This document shows positions 44,486 through 53,724 of a DNA stretch of 64,000 nucleotides, piece after piece. Position 1 is the first letter of the stretch. Each line of letters begins with the position of its first letter. A program made the translations under genes and the position numbers. This stretch comes from CALVUJ01 sp045128835 (GTDB lineage: Bacteria > Bacillota_I > Bacilli_A > RFN20 > DUOF01). The stretch covers positions 124,001-188,000 of the forward strand of contig JBGVRX010000017.1 of NCBI GenBank assembly GCA_045128835.1, in the 5' to 3' direction. The notes under the pieces were generated by a model. The model searched no databases. It was not told where the DNA came from and saw nothing but the letters and a program-made list of their open reading frames with translations.

Positions 44486-47026
44486 TTAATTATTTTCTAC
44501 AATTGTTTCGTCTTGTGTTTCTTGTGAAGCATCCTCTTCTATTTCTTCTTTACCAACAACAGCAATTGATGAAACAACAGAGTTATCTGCAATCTTAATT
44601 ATTCTAACACCTTGAGTGTTTCTACTAGCAACCTTAACTTGTTCTAGAGATACCCTAATTATAACACCTTTATTAGTAACAACTAGCAAGTCTTCATCAC
44701 CCTTAACAGCTTTCAAGCATACTAATTGTCCGTTTTTCTCTGTTACATTTACTGTTTTAACACCTTTACCACCACGGTTACTCATAACACGATATTCATC
44801 AATATGAGACATCTTACCATAACCCTTTGATGTAAGAACTAAAACATATTCACCTTGACTAGATGTAGATACTCCAACAACTTCACCATCACCTACATTA
44901 ATAGATTTAACTCCAGTTGCAGTTCTTCCCATACATCTAATATTTTCTTCTGAGAATCTTACAGCCTTACCATTACTTGCTGCAATAATTACATCTTCGT
45001 TACCATTTGTCTTTCTAACAGCGAATAATTCATCGCCTTCTTTAAGAGTAACAGCAATCTTACCGTTTTGACGAATATTTCTAAATTCTTCAATACTTAC
45101 ACGTTTACTTATACCCTTAGAACTTACAAACAATAATTTTTCTTCGCCCGTCAAATCTTTTCCGTCAATAGAAATCATTGCTCGAACTTTTTCACTCTTA
45201 TCCATGTTCAATAAATTAATAATTGGTAGTCCTTTTGATTGTCTTGAGAATTCAGGAATCTTATATCCTCTTATACGATATACTCTACCAGTATTTGTGA
45301 AGAATAAAACATCTGTGTGAGTATTAGTTATTAGAAGTTGATCAACAATATCATCTTCGTGAGTTGTCATTCCTGTAACTCCTCTTCCACCTCTATTTTG
45401 AGTTCTATAAGTATCTGTTGTAACTCTCTTAACATAACCATTAATTGTTAATGATATAACAACATCTTCTTGAGGAATTAAATCTTCATCATCAATATTA
45501 CTATAGTCATTAGTAATTTCTGTTTTTCTCGCATCAGCGAATCTACTCTTCATTTCTAAAAGTTCTGTTCTAATTATTTCTAATAGTTTATCTTTGTTTT
45601 CCAAGATGCTCTTAAGCTCAGCAATTTCTGCTTCTAATTGTTCAATACTTGCATTAATTTCAGCTCTAGCTAAACCTGTTAATCTTTGAAGTTTCATATC
45701 AAGAATAGCTTTACATTGTTTTTCAGATAAATCAAATCTTGCAATAAGTTCATTTGTAGCAATTTCTGTTGTTTGACTATTTCTAATTATGTGTAAAACT
45801 TCATCAATGTTATCACTAGCAGTTCTTAAACCAATTAAAATATGAATTCTATCACTAGCTTTACCTAATCTAAATTTAGTTCTTCTAGTTAAAACATCTT
45901 CTTGGTGTAATAAGTATTGATTTAAAATTTCTTTCAAACCTAATACTCTAGGTTCGCCATCAACGATCGCTAACAAATTCGCACCAAAAGTAGTTTGTAA
46001 TTGAGTTAGCTTATATAGTTGGTTAAGAATTACTTCAGGAACAACGCCTTTCTTTAATTCTATAACTATACGCATACCTTCTCTACTTGATTCATCTCTT
46101 AAATCAGATATACCTTCAACTATTTTATTTTTTACTAAATCAACAATTTTTTCTATTAATACACTTTTATTTACTTGATAAGGAATTTCAGTAACAACAA
46201 TTCTTTTTCTATCTCCATGATCCATGTCTTCAAAATGACATTTAGATCTAACAATAATAGAACCATTTCCTTCTTCATAAGCTTTTTTAATTCCGTTTCT
46301 TCCTAAAATAATTCCTCCCGTAGGGAAATCAGGACCAGGAATATAATTATTCATTAAATCTGTGACACTTATTCCAGGATCACTACTAATAGCTAATACC
46401 GCATCAATAACCTCACCTAAATTATGTGTAGGAACATTTGTTGCCATACCAACAGCAATACCAACTGTACCATTAACTAATAAGTTAGGGAATCTACAAG
46501 GAAGAACTACAGGCTCTTTTTCACTTCCATCATAGTTATCCATAAAGTCAACTGTATCTTCATCAATATCTCTTACCATTTCCATAGCAATCTTCGTCAT
46601 TCTTGCTTCAGTATAACGCATTGCAGCAGGATCATCGCCATCAATAGAACCAAAGTTACCATGTCCATCAACAAGAGGATAACGACAAGAGAAATCTTGA
46701 GCTAATCTTACTAATGCATCATAGATTGCAGTATCACCGTGTGGATGATACTTACCCATCGTGTCTCCGACGATTCTGGCTGACTTTTTAAAAGGTTTAC
46801 CAGCTTGAACACCTAGTTCATTCATTGTGTGAATAATTCTTCTATGAACAGGTTTTAATCCATCTCTAACATCAGGAAGCGCACGTGAAACAATAACAGA
46901 CATCGCATAATCTAAGAAAGCTTTTTTTACTTCCTTTGTCATGTTAACTGGTTTAACACTTCTATCATGAATTTTATCTTCAGTAAGCATTCCGTTTTGT
47001 TCTAATTCATTATTTTCGTTTTCCAT
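44486..47026 (-). CDS. gyrA: DNA gyrase subunit A
   Basis: GyrA is the breakage-reunion subunit of gyrase. The 846 residues include RALPDVRDGLKPVHRRI, the catalytic Tyr138 in AMRYTEARM, and six C-terminal beta-pinwheel blades with the GyrA box QNRGGRGV. The quinolone-determining loop reads YHPHGDTAIYD, with Thr99 where E. coli has Ser83. It follows gyrB by 13 bp and ends at a terminator. Confidence 0.97.
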   Translation of the reverse strand: MENENNELEQNGMLTEDKIHDRSVKPVNMTKEVKKAFLDYAMSVIVSRALPDVRDGLKPVHRRIIHTMNELGVQAGKPFKKSARIVGDTMGKYHPHGDTAIYDALVRLAQDFSCRYPLVDGHGNFGSIDGDDPAAMRYTEARMTKIAMEMVRDIDEDTVDFMDNYDGSEKEPVVLPCRFPNLLVNGTVGIAVGMATNVPTHNLGEVIDAVLAISSDPGISVTDLMNNYIPGPDFPTGGIILGRNGIKKAYEEGNGSIIVRSKCHFEDMDHGDRKRIVVTEIPYQVNKSVLIEKIVDLVKNKIVEGISDLRDESSREGMRIVIELKKGVVPEVILNQLYKLTQLQTTFGANLLAIVDGEPRVLGLKEILNQYLLHQEDVLTRRTKFRLGKASDRIHILIGLRTASDNIDEVLHIIRNSQTTEIATNELIARFDLSEKQCKAILDMKLQRLTGLARAEINASIEQLEAEIAELKSILENKDKLLEIIRTELLEMKSRFADARKTEITNDYSNIDDEDLIPQEDVVISLTINGYVKRVTTDTYRTQNRGGRGVTGMTTHEDDIVDQLLITNTHTDVLFFTNTGRVYRIRGYKIPEFSRQSKGLPIINLLNMDKSEKVRAMISIDGKDLTGEEKLLFVSSKGISKRVSIEEFRNIRQNGKIAVTLKEGDELFAVRKTNGNEDVIIAASNGKAVRFSEENIRCMGRTATGVKSINVGDGEVVGVSTSSQGEYVLVLTSKGYGKMSHIDEYRVMSNRGGKGVKTVNVTEKNGQLVCLKAVKGDEDLLVVTNKGVIIRVSLEQVKVASRNTQGVRIIKIADNSVVSSIAVVGKEEIEEDASQETQDETIVENN

Positions 47027-47039
47027 TATTCAGCACCTC

Positions 47040-48968
47040 CTATATATCAAGATTTTCTACAAACTTAGCATTTTCAAGAATGAAATTCTTTCTAGGTTCT
47101 ACTTTGTCACCCATAAGCATTCCAAATATCATATCTGCTTCGATTGCATCATCTAATGTAACTTGAAGTAATGTTCTTGTTTCTGGATTCATTGTAGTTT
47201 CCCACAATTGTTCAGCATCCATTTCACCAAGACCTTTATATCTTTGAATTACATATTTTGAATTTTGTCCCAATTCAGCTTTTAAGTTTTCTAACTCTTG
47301 ATCACTGTATAAATAATAAACTTGTTTTCCACATATAACTTGGTATAAAGGAGGACAAGCTATATAAATATTACCGTTTTCAATTAAAGGTTTCATGAAT
47401 CTATAGAATAAAGTTAAAAGTAAGATTCTAATATGAGATCCATCAACATCGGCATCGGTCATAATAATAACTTTGTGATATCTTAATTTTTCAATATCAA
47501 ATTCTTTATGAATTCCAGTACCTAATGATGTAATAATATCTTTTATTTCTTGGTTAGCAAAAATTCTATCTTGGCGCGCTTTTTCAACATTTAGGATTTT
47601 TCCTCTTAATGGTAATATTGCTTGGAAGTTTCTATCTCTTCCACCTTTGGCACTACCACCAGCTGAATTACCCTCTACTATATATATTTCATTTTTACTA
47701 GCATCTCTACTTGAGCAATCAGCTAATTTAACAGGGTTACCACTTAATTCTAGTAATCCTTTCTTTCTTGTTAATTCACGAGCTCTTTTTGCAGCCATTC
47801 TCGCATGTGAAGCAAGAATTGCTTTTTCAACAATGATTTTTGCGATATCTGGGTTTTCTCCCATATATCTTTCTAGTTGTGCACTAAATATATTACTAAC
47901 AACTTTTCTTACTTCTGAGTTTCCTAATTTAGTTTTAGTTTGACCTTCATATTGAGGGTTAGGATGTCTAACAGAAATAATCGCAGTTATACCTTCTCTA
48001 ACATCATCATTATTAAGATTCTCATCATTATCTTTTAACATCTTATTACTTTTAGCGTAGTTATTAACAAGTCTAGTTAAAGTATATCTGAATCCCTCTT
48101 CATGAGTTCCGCCTTCATGTGTATTAATGTTATTACAATATGAATATACACTTGAAACATATCCCTCATTGTATTGGAATGCTATTTCTACAGCAATGCC
48201 GTCTTCTTCACCTTCAACATATATAATTTCATCATGAATAGCTTCTCTTGATTGATTTATATATTTAACATAATCCTTTAATCCGCCATCGTACTTAAAT
48301 TCTTCATATTGTCTTTCTCCTCTTAAATCTTCAAGAGTAATTTTTACACCTTTATTCAAGAAAGCCATTTGTCTTAAACGATCTTTTAATATCGCATAAT
48401 TAAATACTGTTGTTTCTGTAAAGATTTGTGGATCTGGTTTGAATAGTACTGTTGTTCCTCTTTTATCAGTAGGTCCAACAATTGTTAGGTGTTGTTCTAT
48501 TTTTCCACCATTTCTAAATTTAACAATATATTCTGTGCCTTCTTTATAAACCTTAACTTGTACATATTCACTCAAAGCATTAACAACAGAAGCACCTACA
48601 CCATGAAGCCCACCAGATACTTTGTATCCTCCACCTTCTCCAAATTTACCACCAGCATGAAGAACTGTGTAAACAGTCTCAACCGCACTTAAACCAGTCT
48701 TAGGATGTAAACCAACAGGTATTCCTCTACCATTATCCTTTACAATTATTTCATCTTTTTCTGTTACAGTTATATTTACCTCTGTACAATATCCAGCTAA
48801 TGCTTCATCTATCGCATTATCTACAATTTCCCAAACAAGGTGATGTAAACCTCTTTCTGATGTTGTACCAATATACATACCAGGACGTTTTCTAACAGCC
48901 TCCAAACCTTCTAGAACCTGAATATTATCCGCTGTATATTGCTCATTTGCTCTAGTATCACTCATCAT
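47040..48968 (-). CDS. gyrB: DNA gyrase subunit B
   Basis: GyrB supplies ATP hydrolysis. The 642-residue protein has EIVDNAIDEALAG and HAGGKFGEGGGYKVSGGLHG (ATPase), and TOPRIM with VIIMTDADVDGSHI. The conserved EGDSAGGSA loop reads EGNSAGGSA: Asn434 replaces the Asp equivalent to E. coli D426, a site where Asn is a known quinolone-resistance change. It overlaps recF by 11 nt. Second-enzyme (ParE) identity is unlikely given the yaaA-recF-gyrB-gyrA order. Confidence 0.95.
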   Translation of the reverse strand: MMSDTRANEQYTADNIQVLEGLEAVRKRPGMYIGTTSERGLHHLVWEIVDNAIDEALAGYCTEVNITVTEKDEIIVKDNGRGIPVGLHPKTGLSAVETVYTVLHAGGKFGEGGGYKVSGGLHGVGASVVNALSEYVQVKVYKEGTEYIVKFRNGGKIEQHLTIVGPTDKRGTTVLFKPDPQIFTETTVFNYAILKDRLRQMAFLNKGVKITLEDLRGERQYEEFKYDGGLKDYVKYINQSREAIHDEIIYVEGEEDGIAVEIAFQYNEGYVSSVYSYCNNINTHEGGTHEEGFRYTLTRLVNNYAKSNKMLKDNDENLNNDDVREGITAIISVRHPNPQYEGQTKTKLGNSEVRKVVSNIFSAQLERYMGENPDIAKIIVEKAILASHARMAAKRARELTRKKGLLELSGNPVKLADCSSRDASKNEIYIVEGNSAGGSAKGGRDRNFQAILPLRGKILNVEKARQDRIFANQEIKDIITSLGTGIHKEFDIEKLRYHKVIIMTDADVDGSHIRILLLTLFYRFMKPLIENGNIYIACPPLYQVICGKQVYYLYSDQELENLKAELGQNSKYVIQRYKGLGEMDAEQLWETTMNPETRTLLQVTLDDAIEADMIFGMLMGDKVEPRKNFILENAKFVENLDI

Positions 48969-50043
48969 TCATTTCCTCCTTTATTCTATGAATTTTGTTT
49001 TCTTTTATTTGATATTTTTTTATATTTTCAATTTCTTTTATTTCTTCATAATTACATCCAGTTATAAAAACTTGATCAAACTCTTTTATTATTTTATAAA
49101 CTTCTTTTTTTCTGCTTTCATCTAATTCTGAAAAGACATCATCTAAAACTAGTATTGGGCATTCTTTTATTCTTTCTTTTATTAAATTAACAAGCGCTAA
49201 TTTAACAAGCAACACAATAAATCTTTGTTCCCCTTGAGAGCCAAAATTTGAAGCATCATTGTGATTTATATAAATTTTAAAATCATCTTTATGGACGCCT
49301 AAACTTGTAACTCTTCTTTCTTTATCTTTTTCTAAAGTTGATTTATATTTGCTCAATATTGCATCTTTACTTATTTCTTCAAAGCAACCCTCGTACGATA
49401 TTTCAAATTCATATACATCATTTAACGATGTATTAAATTCATTTATAACCTTTTCAATTTCTTTTAAGAATGTTTTTCGTTTTCTTATAATATCAACTTG
49501 AAGTTCGCTTATTTTGTCATCTATAACAAATAACAATTCTTCTTTATAAACATCTTCACTTTTTAACAATTCATTTCTTTGTTTAATCAACTTGTTGTAA
49601 ATAAGTAAGTTGTCCATATAAGATTTATCTATTTTAGAGATTTCCTTATCCATAAATTTTCTTCTGTCTTTTGGGAAATCTTTCAACAAATATACTTCTT
49701 CAGGTATAAATTCCACAACATTAGCGTGCCCTAGATATTCTCTATATTTTTTATAAACAATACCGTCGATACTAAGAAGTTTTGAATCTTTACCAACAAG
49801 CAAACTATAATCTAAATTCTCTATAATACCCTCAATAAAGAATTCCCCTTTATTTTCTTTAAGAAGATTTTTATCCTCATTAGTTCTAAATGATTCAAGG
49901 TTACTTATATAATATATTGCTTCAATTAAATTTGTTTTTCCAACACCGTTTGAACCATACAAATAATTTATTCCTTTTTCAAAAATCACTTCCAGCAAAT
50001 CATAGTTTCTAAAATTTTTAATTTTTAATTTACTAAGCCACAA
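48958..50043 (-). CDS. recF: DNA replication and repair protein RecF
   Basis: The 361-residue SMC-like ATPase has LKIKNFRNYDLLEVIF, Walker A LYGSNGVGKTNLIEAIYYIS, signature FGSQGEQRFIVLLVKLA and Walker B CPILVLDDVFSELD. RecF loads RecA at gaps with RecO and RecR. Overlaps yaaA by 11 nt at its start. Confidence 0.95.
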   Translation of the reverse strand: MWLSKLKIKNFRNYDLLEVIFEKGINYLYGSNGVGKTNLIEAIYYISNLESFRTNEDKNLLKENKGEFFIEGIIENLDYSLLVGKDSKLLSIDGIVYKKYREYLGHANVVEFIPEEVYLLKDFPKDRRKFMDKEISKIDKSYMDNLLIYNKLIKQRNELLKSEDVYKEELLFVIDDKISELQVDIIRKRKTFLKEIEKVINEFNTSLNDVYEFEISYEGCFEEISKDAILSKYKSTLEKDKERRVTSLGVHKDDFKIYINHNDASNFGSQGEQRFIVLLVKLALVNLIKERIKECPILVLDDVFSELDESRKKEVYKIIKEFDQVFITGCNYEEIKEIENIKKYQIKENKIHRIKEEMNDE

Positions 50044-50251
50044 GTTTTGTTACCTCATAACTTTTGTTTAATACTTTAACTACATCTCCTGGATATATTT
50101 TTCTCCCACGTCTTTGATCTTGTTCATTATTTATATAAACATTATTTTCTAACAAGAATTGTTTAGCATAACTTCCACAATCAATGATGCCAACATACTT
50201 TAAAAACTGCCCCAATGTAATATACTCACTGTTTATATTAATTTGTTCCAT
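50033..50251 (-). CDS. yaaA: YaaA/RlbA S4-domain RNA-binding protein
   Basis: The 72-residue S4 protein (ITLGQFLKYVGIIDCGSYAK ... NNVYINNEQDQRRGRKIYPG) is the small gene that precedes recF in Bacillota and acts in ribosome assembly or 23S rRNA binding. The ATG at 50251 follows AAGGGGGA by 6 nt. First gene of yaaA-recF-gyrB-gyrA. Confidence 0.9.
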   Translation of the reverse strand: MEQININSEYITLGQFLKYVGIIDCGSYAKQFLLENNVYINNEQDQRRGRKIYPGDVVKVLNKSYEVTKLVA

Positions 50252-50300
50252 TTTTAATCCCCCTTTAAGCATTTATGAAAGAATATAAATATATATTTAT

Positions 50301-50329
50301 ATTCTATCATAAGATATAAAAAAAAGCAA
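50301..50329 (-). promoter_or_regulatory. Promoter of the yaaA-recF-gyrBA operon
   Basis: Minus-strand TTGCTT, 17 bases, TAGAAT with TG extension (TGATAGAAT), about 50 nt before the yaaA ATG. Confidence 0.6.
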
Positions 50330-50403
50330 AGAAAAAGGGATTTTCACGCATGTTAAATCAAAAATATATACACATTTTTCAATCAAAATTACATAATCTA
50401 ATC

Positions 50404-50440
50404 ACAAAAAAAGACTTATCAAATCTATTTATGATAAGTC
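50404..50440 (-). terminator. Terminator enclosing the rlmH stop codon
   Basis: Minus-strand GACTTATCA and TGATAAGTC flank a loop with the rlmH TAG, then a T run. Confidence 0.88.
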
Positions 50441-50898
50441 TCATTGTTATTTATCTTAAAACCCCTATAAATTTGCTCCAAAAGAAGCAATCTAATCATT
50501 TGATGGGTAAATGTAAGCTTTGAGAATGAAAACAGAAAATTGGCTCTTTTTCGCAACATTTCACTAACACCTAACGATCCACCAATAACAAAACAATAAT
50601 TACCAACACCACTGCTTATAAGCGAATCCATTTTAGAAGCAAATTCTTCACTATTCAATTCCTTCCCTCTTAAATCTAAAAGAATCAAATAATCTTTATC
50701 ATTAACCTTTTCTAATATTCTTTGTGTCTCTATCTCACGTATTTTTTCTTCACTATTACTTGAGCCTATTTTTTCATCTTTAACTTCTATTATTTCAAAG
50801 GAACAATACCCGCTTAATCTTTTAAGATATTCACTAATTCCTTGATTTAAATAGTTCTCTTTTATTTTACCAACACAAACAAGTTTTATTTTAATCAT
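50425..50898 (-). CDS. rlmH: 23S rRNA (pseudouridine1915-N3)-methyltransferase RlmH
   Basis: A SPOUT methyltransferase of 157 residues with the trefoil-knot motifs FVIGGSLGVSE and KLTFTHQMIRLLLLEQIYRG. It modifies helix 69 of 23S rRNA. Its ATG overlaps the htrA stop (ATGA). It ends the walJ-htrA cluster as in Bacillus. Confidence 0.95.
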   Translation of the reverse strand: MIKIKLVCVGKIKENYLNQGISEYLKRLSGYCSFEIIEVKDEKIGSSNSEEKIREIETQRILEKVNDKDYLILLDLRGKELNSEEFASKMDSLISSGVGNYCFVIGGSLGVSEMLRKRANFLFSFSKLTFTHQMIRLLLLEQIYRGFKINNNETYHK

Positions 50899-51983
50899 GA
50901 ATGTAATGTAACAGCAATTTGTCTTGTATTCATTCCATCTTTATTAATTAAAGTTAAAACTACTGTTTCTCCTGCATTATATTTCAAAAGTTCTACATTG
51001 AACTCCGCTGTTGAATTTACTTTAACGTTATTTATTTCTGTAATTATACTTTGTGTGCCGATTGATCCTTCTAGTGAATTTTGTACATACACACCATTAG
51101 TTATTGAACTAGATATTCCATATTTTTCTCTTAGAGTCCCCATTTCATTTATTGATAACAATGTCAAATTAAGTACAGGTCTAACATAATAAGGAAGATT
51201 AGCATCGTTAGCTATTAAAAATCTAGCAACCTTCATAAAATAATTAATAGGTAAAGCTCCATAAACTCCAGATAATTCATCATATTTTAAAGTAGTTATT
51301 CCTATAAGTTTTCCTTCATCATCAAATAACGCTCCTCCACTATTTCCTTTGTTAATAGCAGCATCAAATAAAATTGCGTAAACAGGAGTAACAACTCCAG
51401 TATTTATCATATCAATATCTATCTTAACGTTATAATTAGAAATATTTCCTGCTGTTGTATGGTTAAATTTTTGATATGGTGATCCAATTGTATAAACAAA
51501 GTCGCCTTTTTCCACACTATCAGAATCACCTAAAGTAGCCACTTTATATTTAGTGCTTTTATTTATTTCTAAAACCGCAACATCTTCATTGAAATCTTTC
51601 CCCATAACTGTAGCTATTTCACTCTTACCAGACATAAATCCTTCTTCATCTGAGAAGAAAACTTCAACTTCAAAATCACTAGTTAAATCTTTAAGCACAT
51701 GGGCATTTGTTAATACGTATGCAGAACTTCCTTCTTCCATTACAACTACACCACTACCTGTTGACTTTATTTCACCATTACTTTTTCTTTGAACTTTAAC
51801 CATAACAACACTTTGTACTGTTTGTTTATATAAGTCTTTATACCCATTATTTATTGTAGTGTAATCTCCTTCAGTAGTTGTAGTTTCATCTGTAGGACAC
51901 TTACATTCTTCGTTAGAGCAACTACACCCCGCTAATGAGAAAGCCATCAAAAGAACCAATAAAAGTTTACTTATTTTTTTCAT
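50895..51983 (-). CDS. htrA: HtrA-family serine protease lipoprotein
   Basis: The 362-residue protein has a lipoprotein signal with LAGC (Cys20) and a trypsin-like domain with intact triad: His95 (LTNAHV), Asp134 (NEDVAVL) and Ser215 (NKGNSGGAL), then one PDZ domain (GVYVQNSLEGSIGTQSII). It degrades misfolded exported proteins at the membrane surface. The place before rlmH matches Bacillus htrC; the lipid anchor replaces the usual transmembrane helix. GGGGGAAAAG ribosome site. Confidence 0.92.
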   Translation of the reverse strand: MKKISKLLLVLLMAFSLAGCSCSNEECKCPTDETTTTEGDYTTINNGYKDLYKQTVQSVVMVKVQRKSNGEIKSTGSGVVVMEEGSSAYVLTNAHVLKDLTSDFEVEVFFSDEEGFMSGKSEIATVMGKDFNEDVAVLEINKSTKYKVATLGDSDSVEKGDFVYTIGSPYQKFNHTTAGNISNYNVKIDIDMINTGVVTPVYAILFDAAINKGNSGGALFDDEGKLIGITTLKYDELSGVYGALPINYFMKVARFLIANDANLPYYVRPVLNLTLLSINEMGTLREKYGISSSITNGVYVQNSLEGSIGTQSIITEINNVKVNSTAEFNVELLKYNAGETVVLTLINKDGMNTRQIAVTLHS

Positions 51984-51996
51984 TTTCTTTTCCCCC

Positions 51997-52983
51997 TTAA
52001 ACCTTTACATGATAGAAATCTATTTTTCCATCTTTTTTTATGACTTTTAAACAAACATTGTCATTTTTTTCATACCTTGCTAGTTGACTATCTAGTTCGT
52101 ATTTATTTTTAATTTTCACACCATTTACAGCTACAATAACAAAACCTTGATTTAATCCGCCAAACAAGTAATTAAATGGTTTGAATGTTGTTATAACTAC
52201 ACCAAACTCAACATCTTTATTAACTCCATACTTCTTCTTCATCAAAGAACTTAAACCATTATAATCTTCTAGATTATATTTTATATAATTTATGTTATAT
52301 TTTCCAGTTTCTACAATAGAATTCGCGATTTTTAACAATTTATTACTTTCCACAACATAACTTGTCCCAACAAATTCTTCATCATAATTTGTAATCATTC
52401 CTATAAGTCTATTCAATTCATCAAAAACTCCACTTCCTCTTAGAGAAGTTGTTCCTTCTAATTGCAATACATCTTTATAGACACTTATATATTTTGTTTG
52501 ATATATTTCTTCGCCAATTTGGCTAAGATTACTTTTTATATAAAATTTATTATTTATTCCATAATATCCATAAACATAATTTTGTTGACCTTTATATAAA
52601 TACTTGCTATTAGCAAAACAAACGGGATTAATTTCTGATTCTTTTTCTGTTCTAAGCACAGCAACTTGATTGTAAGAATCACTTCCAATAATTATTGCTT
52701 TTTTTTCAACACCATTTTCATAAATTACTTTATAATTGTTTGTTTTATTAACAATATCCGAACTACTTATAACATAGGTATACTTATCATCACTTTTATA
52801 AACAAATCCGTTACTACTAAAAACATCATAATTATTCACAACTTTAACTATTGAATTTTCAGGATTATCGCAAGAAACATTTTCTTCGTTTGTTAATAAA
52901 TCAACTGCTTTTGTTGGCGTTATTATAGCCCCACTAAAAGCTAGTGATACGATAACACTAAATATTAACAGTGCTCTTTTCAT
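51997..52983 (-). CDS. HtrA-like pseudoprotease, secreted
   Basis: The 328-residue protein has a type I signal peptide (ending ITPTKA) and aligns along the htrA product, including the C-terminal PDZ (GFVIVAVNGVKIKNKYELDS). The triad is broken: the His position is Asp76 (VISSSDIV), the Asp position is Gln106 (SYNQVAVL); Ser184 remains in LRGSGVF. It should not cleave but may bind substrates or regulate the active HtrA 13 bp downstream. Its start overlaps walJ by 26 nt; the ATG at 52983 follows AGGTGG. Confidence 0.8.
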   Translation of the reverse strand: MKRALLIFSVIVSLAFSGAIITPTKAVDLLTNEENVSCDNPENSIVKVVNNYDVFSSNGFVYKSDDKYTYVISSSDIVNKTNNYKVIYENGVEKKAIIIGSDSYNQVAVLRTEKESEINPVCFANSKYLYKGQQNYVYGYYGINNKFYIKSNLSQIGEEIYQTKYISVYKDVLQLEGTTSLRGSGVFDELNRLIGMITNYDEEFVGTSYVVESNKLLKIANSIVETGKYNINYIKYNLEDYNGLSSLMKKKYGVNKDVEFGVVITTFKPFNYLFGGLNQGFVIVAVNGVKIKNKYELDSQLARYEKNDNVCLKVIKKDGKIDFYHVKV

Positions 52984-53722
52984 GATATTTACCACCTGTT
53001 AGTTCTATATTTTGATCCGCAGCATTTACAAAAATATTTTCTAAACTAATATCTCTTTCTTTAGCTTTGCTATATAAAGTATTTATTGCTGTTTCTTTTG
53101 TGTTTGCTTCTTGAGATATATGAGCCAAGTAAATTTGTTTTGTTTTATCACCAATTATATCGCACAATGTGTCACTAGCTACTTCATTACTTAAATGTCC
53201 TTCATCTCCTAATATTCTACTTTTTATATAGAATGGACGTTTTGATTCCATTAGCATTGGTATATTATGATTGCTTTCAAAAATATAATAATCAGCATTT
53301 GTTATATACTTTTTATTTTTATAATTCACATAACCTGTATCTGTCATATAAACTAATTTTTCATTATCACTACTTATAACATATCCACAACATTTAACAT
53401 CATGAGATAAAGGTAAGGCAATAACGTCAAATCCATTTACACTAACTTCTTCAAACTTTTCTAATTGAACATTTGCAACATTTATGTCTTTTAAAGAGTA
53501 TATTTTAGCGTTAGAAAAACTATTGATAGATTTAATGTGGTCTTCATGTTCATGAGTTATCAACACATGCTTAACATCACTAACATCATACCCATATCTA
53601 GCAACTTTTTCTTTTATTTCTTTATATGAAATTCCAACATCAATTAGCATTAATTCCTTTTTTTCACTAATTATCAATGTTGAATTTCCTTTTGATCCAC
53701 TCGCTAAAATAATAAACTTCAT
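52958..53722 (-). CDS. walJ: Metallo-beta-lactamase-fold exonuclease WalJ (YycJ)
   Basis: The 254-residue MBL hydrolase has ILASGSKGNSTLI and the metal motif ITHEHEDHI, with LAHISQEANT near the end. YycJ acts as a 5'-3' exonuclease in mismatch repair and is usually in the walRK operon. Here walR, walK, yycH and yycI are absent between dnaB and walJ. It starts 2 bp after dnaB. Confidence 0.9.
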   Translation of the reverse strand: MKFIILASGSKGNSTLIISEKKELMLIDVGISYKEIKEKVARYGYDVSDVKHVLITHEHEDHIKSINSFSNAKIYSLKDINVANVQLEKFEEVSVNGFDVIALPLSHDVKCCGYVISSDNEKLVYMTDTGYVNYKNKKYITNADYYIFESNHNIPMLMESKRPFYIKSRILGDEGHLSNEVASDTLCDIIGDKTKQIYLAHISQEANTKETAINTLYSKAKERDISLENIFVNAADQNIELTGGKYHEKSTVNI

Positions 53723-53724
53723 TT

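Noticed and set aside
46876..46893. parS-like half site in gyrA (GCGCACGTGAAACA)
   Set aside because: Only 11 of 16 positions match; one half of the palindrome is missing and the sequence is explained by conserved GyrA codons (VSRAL).
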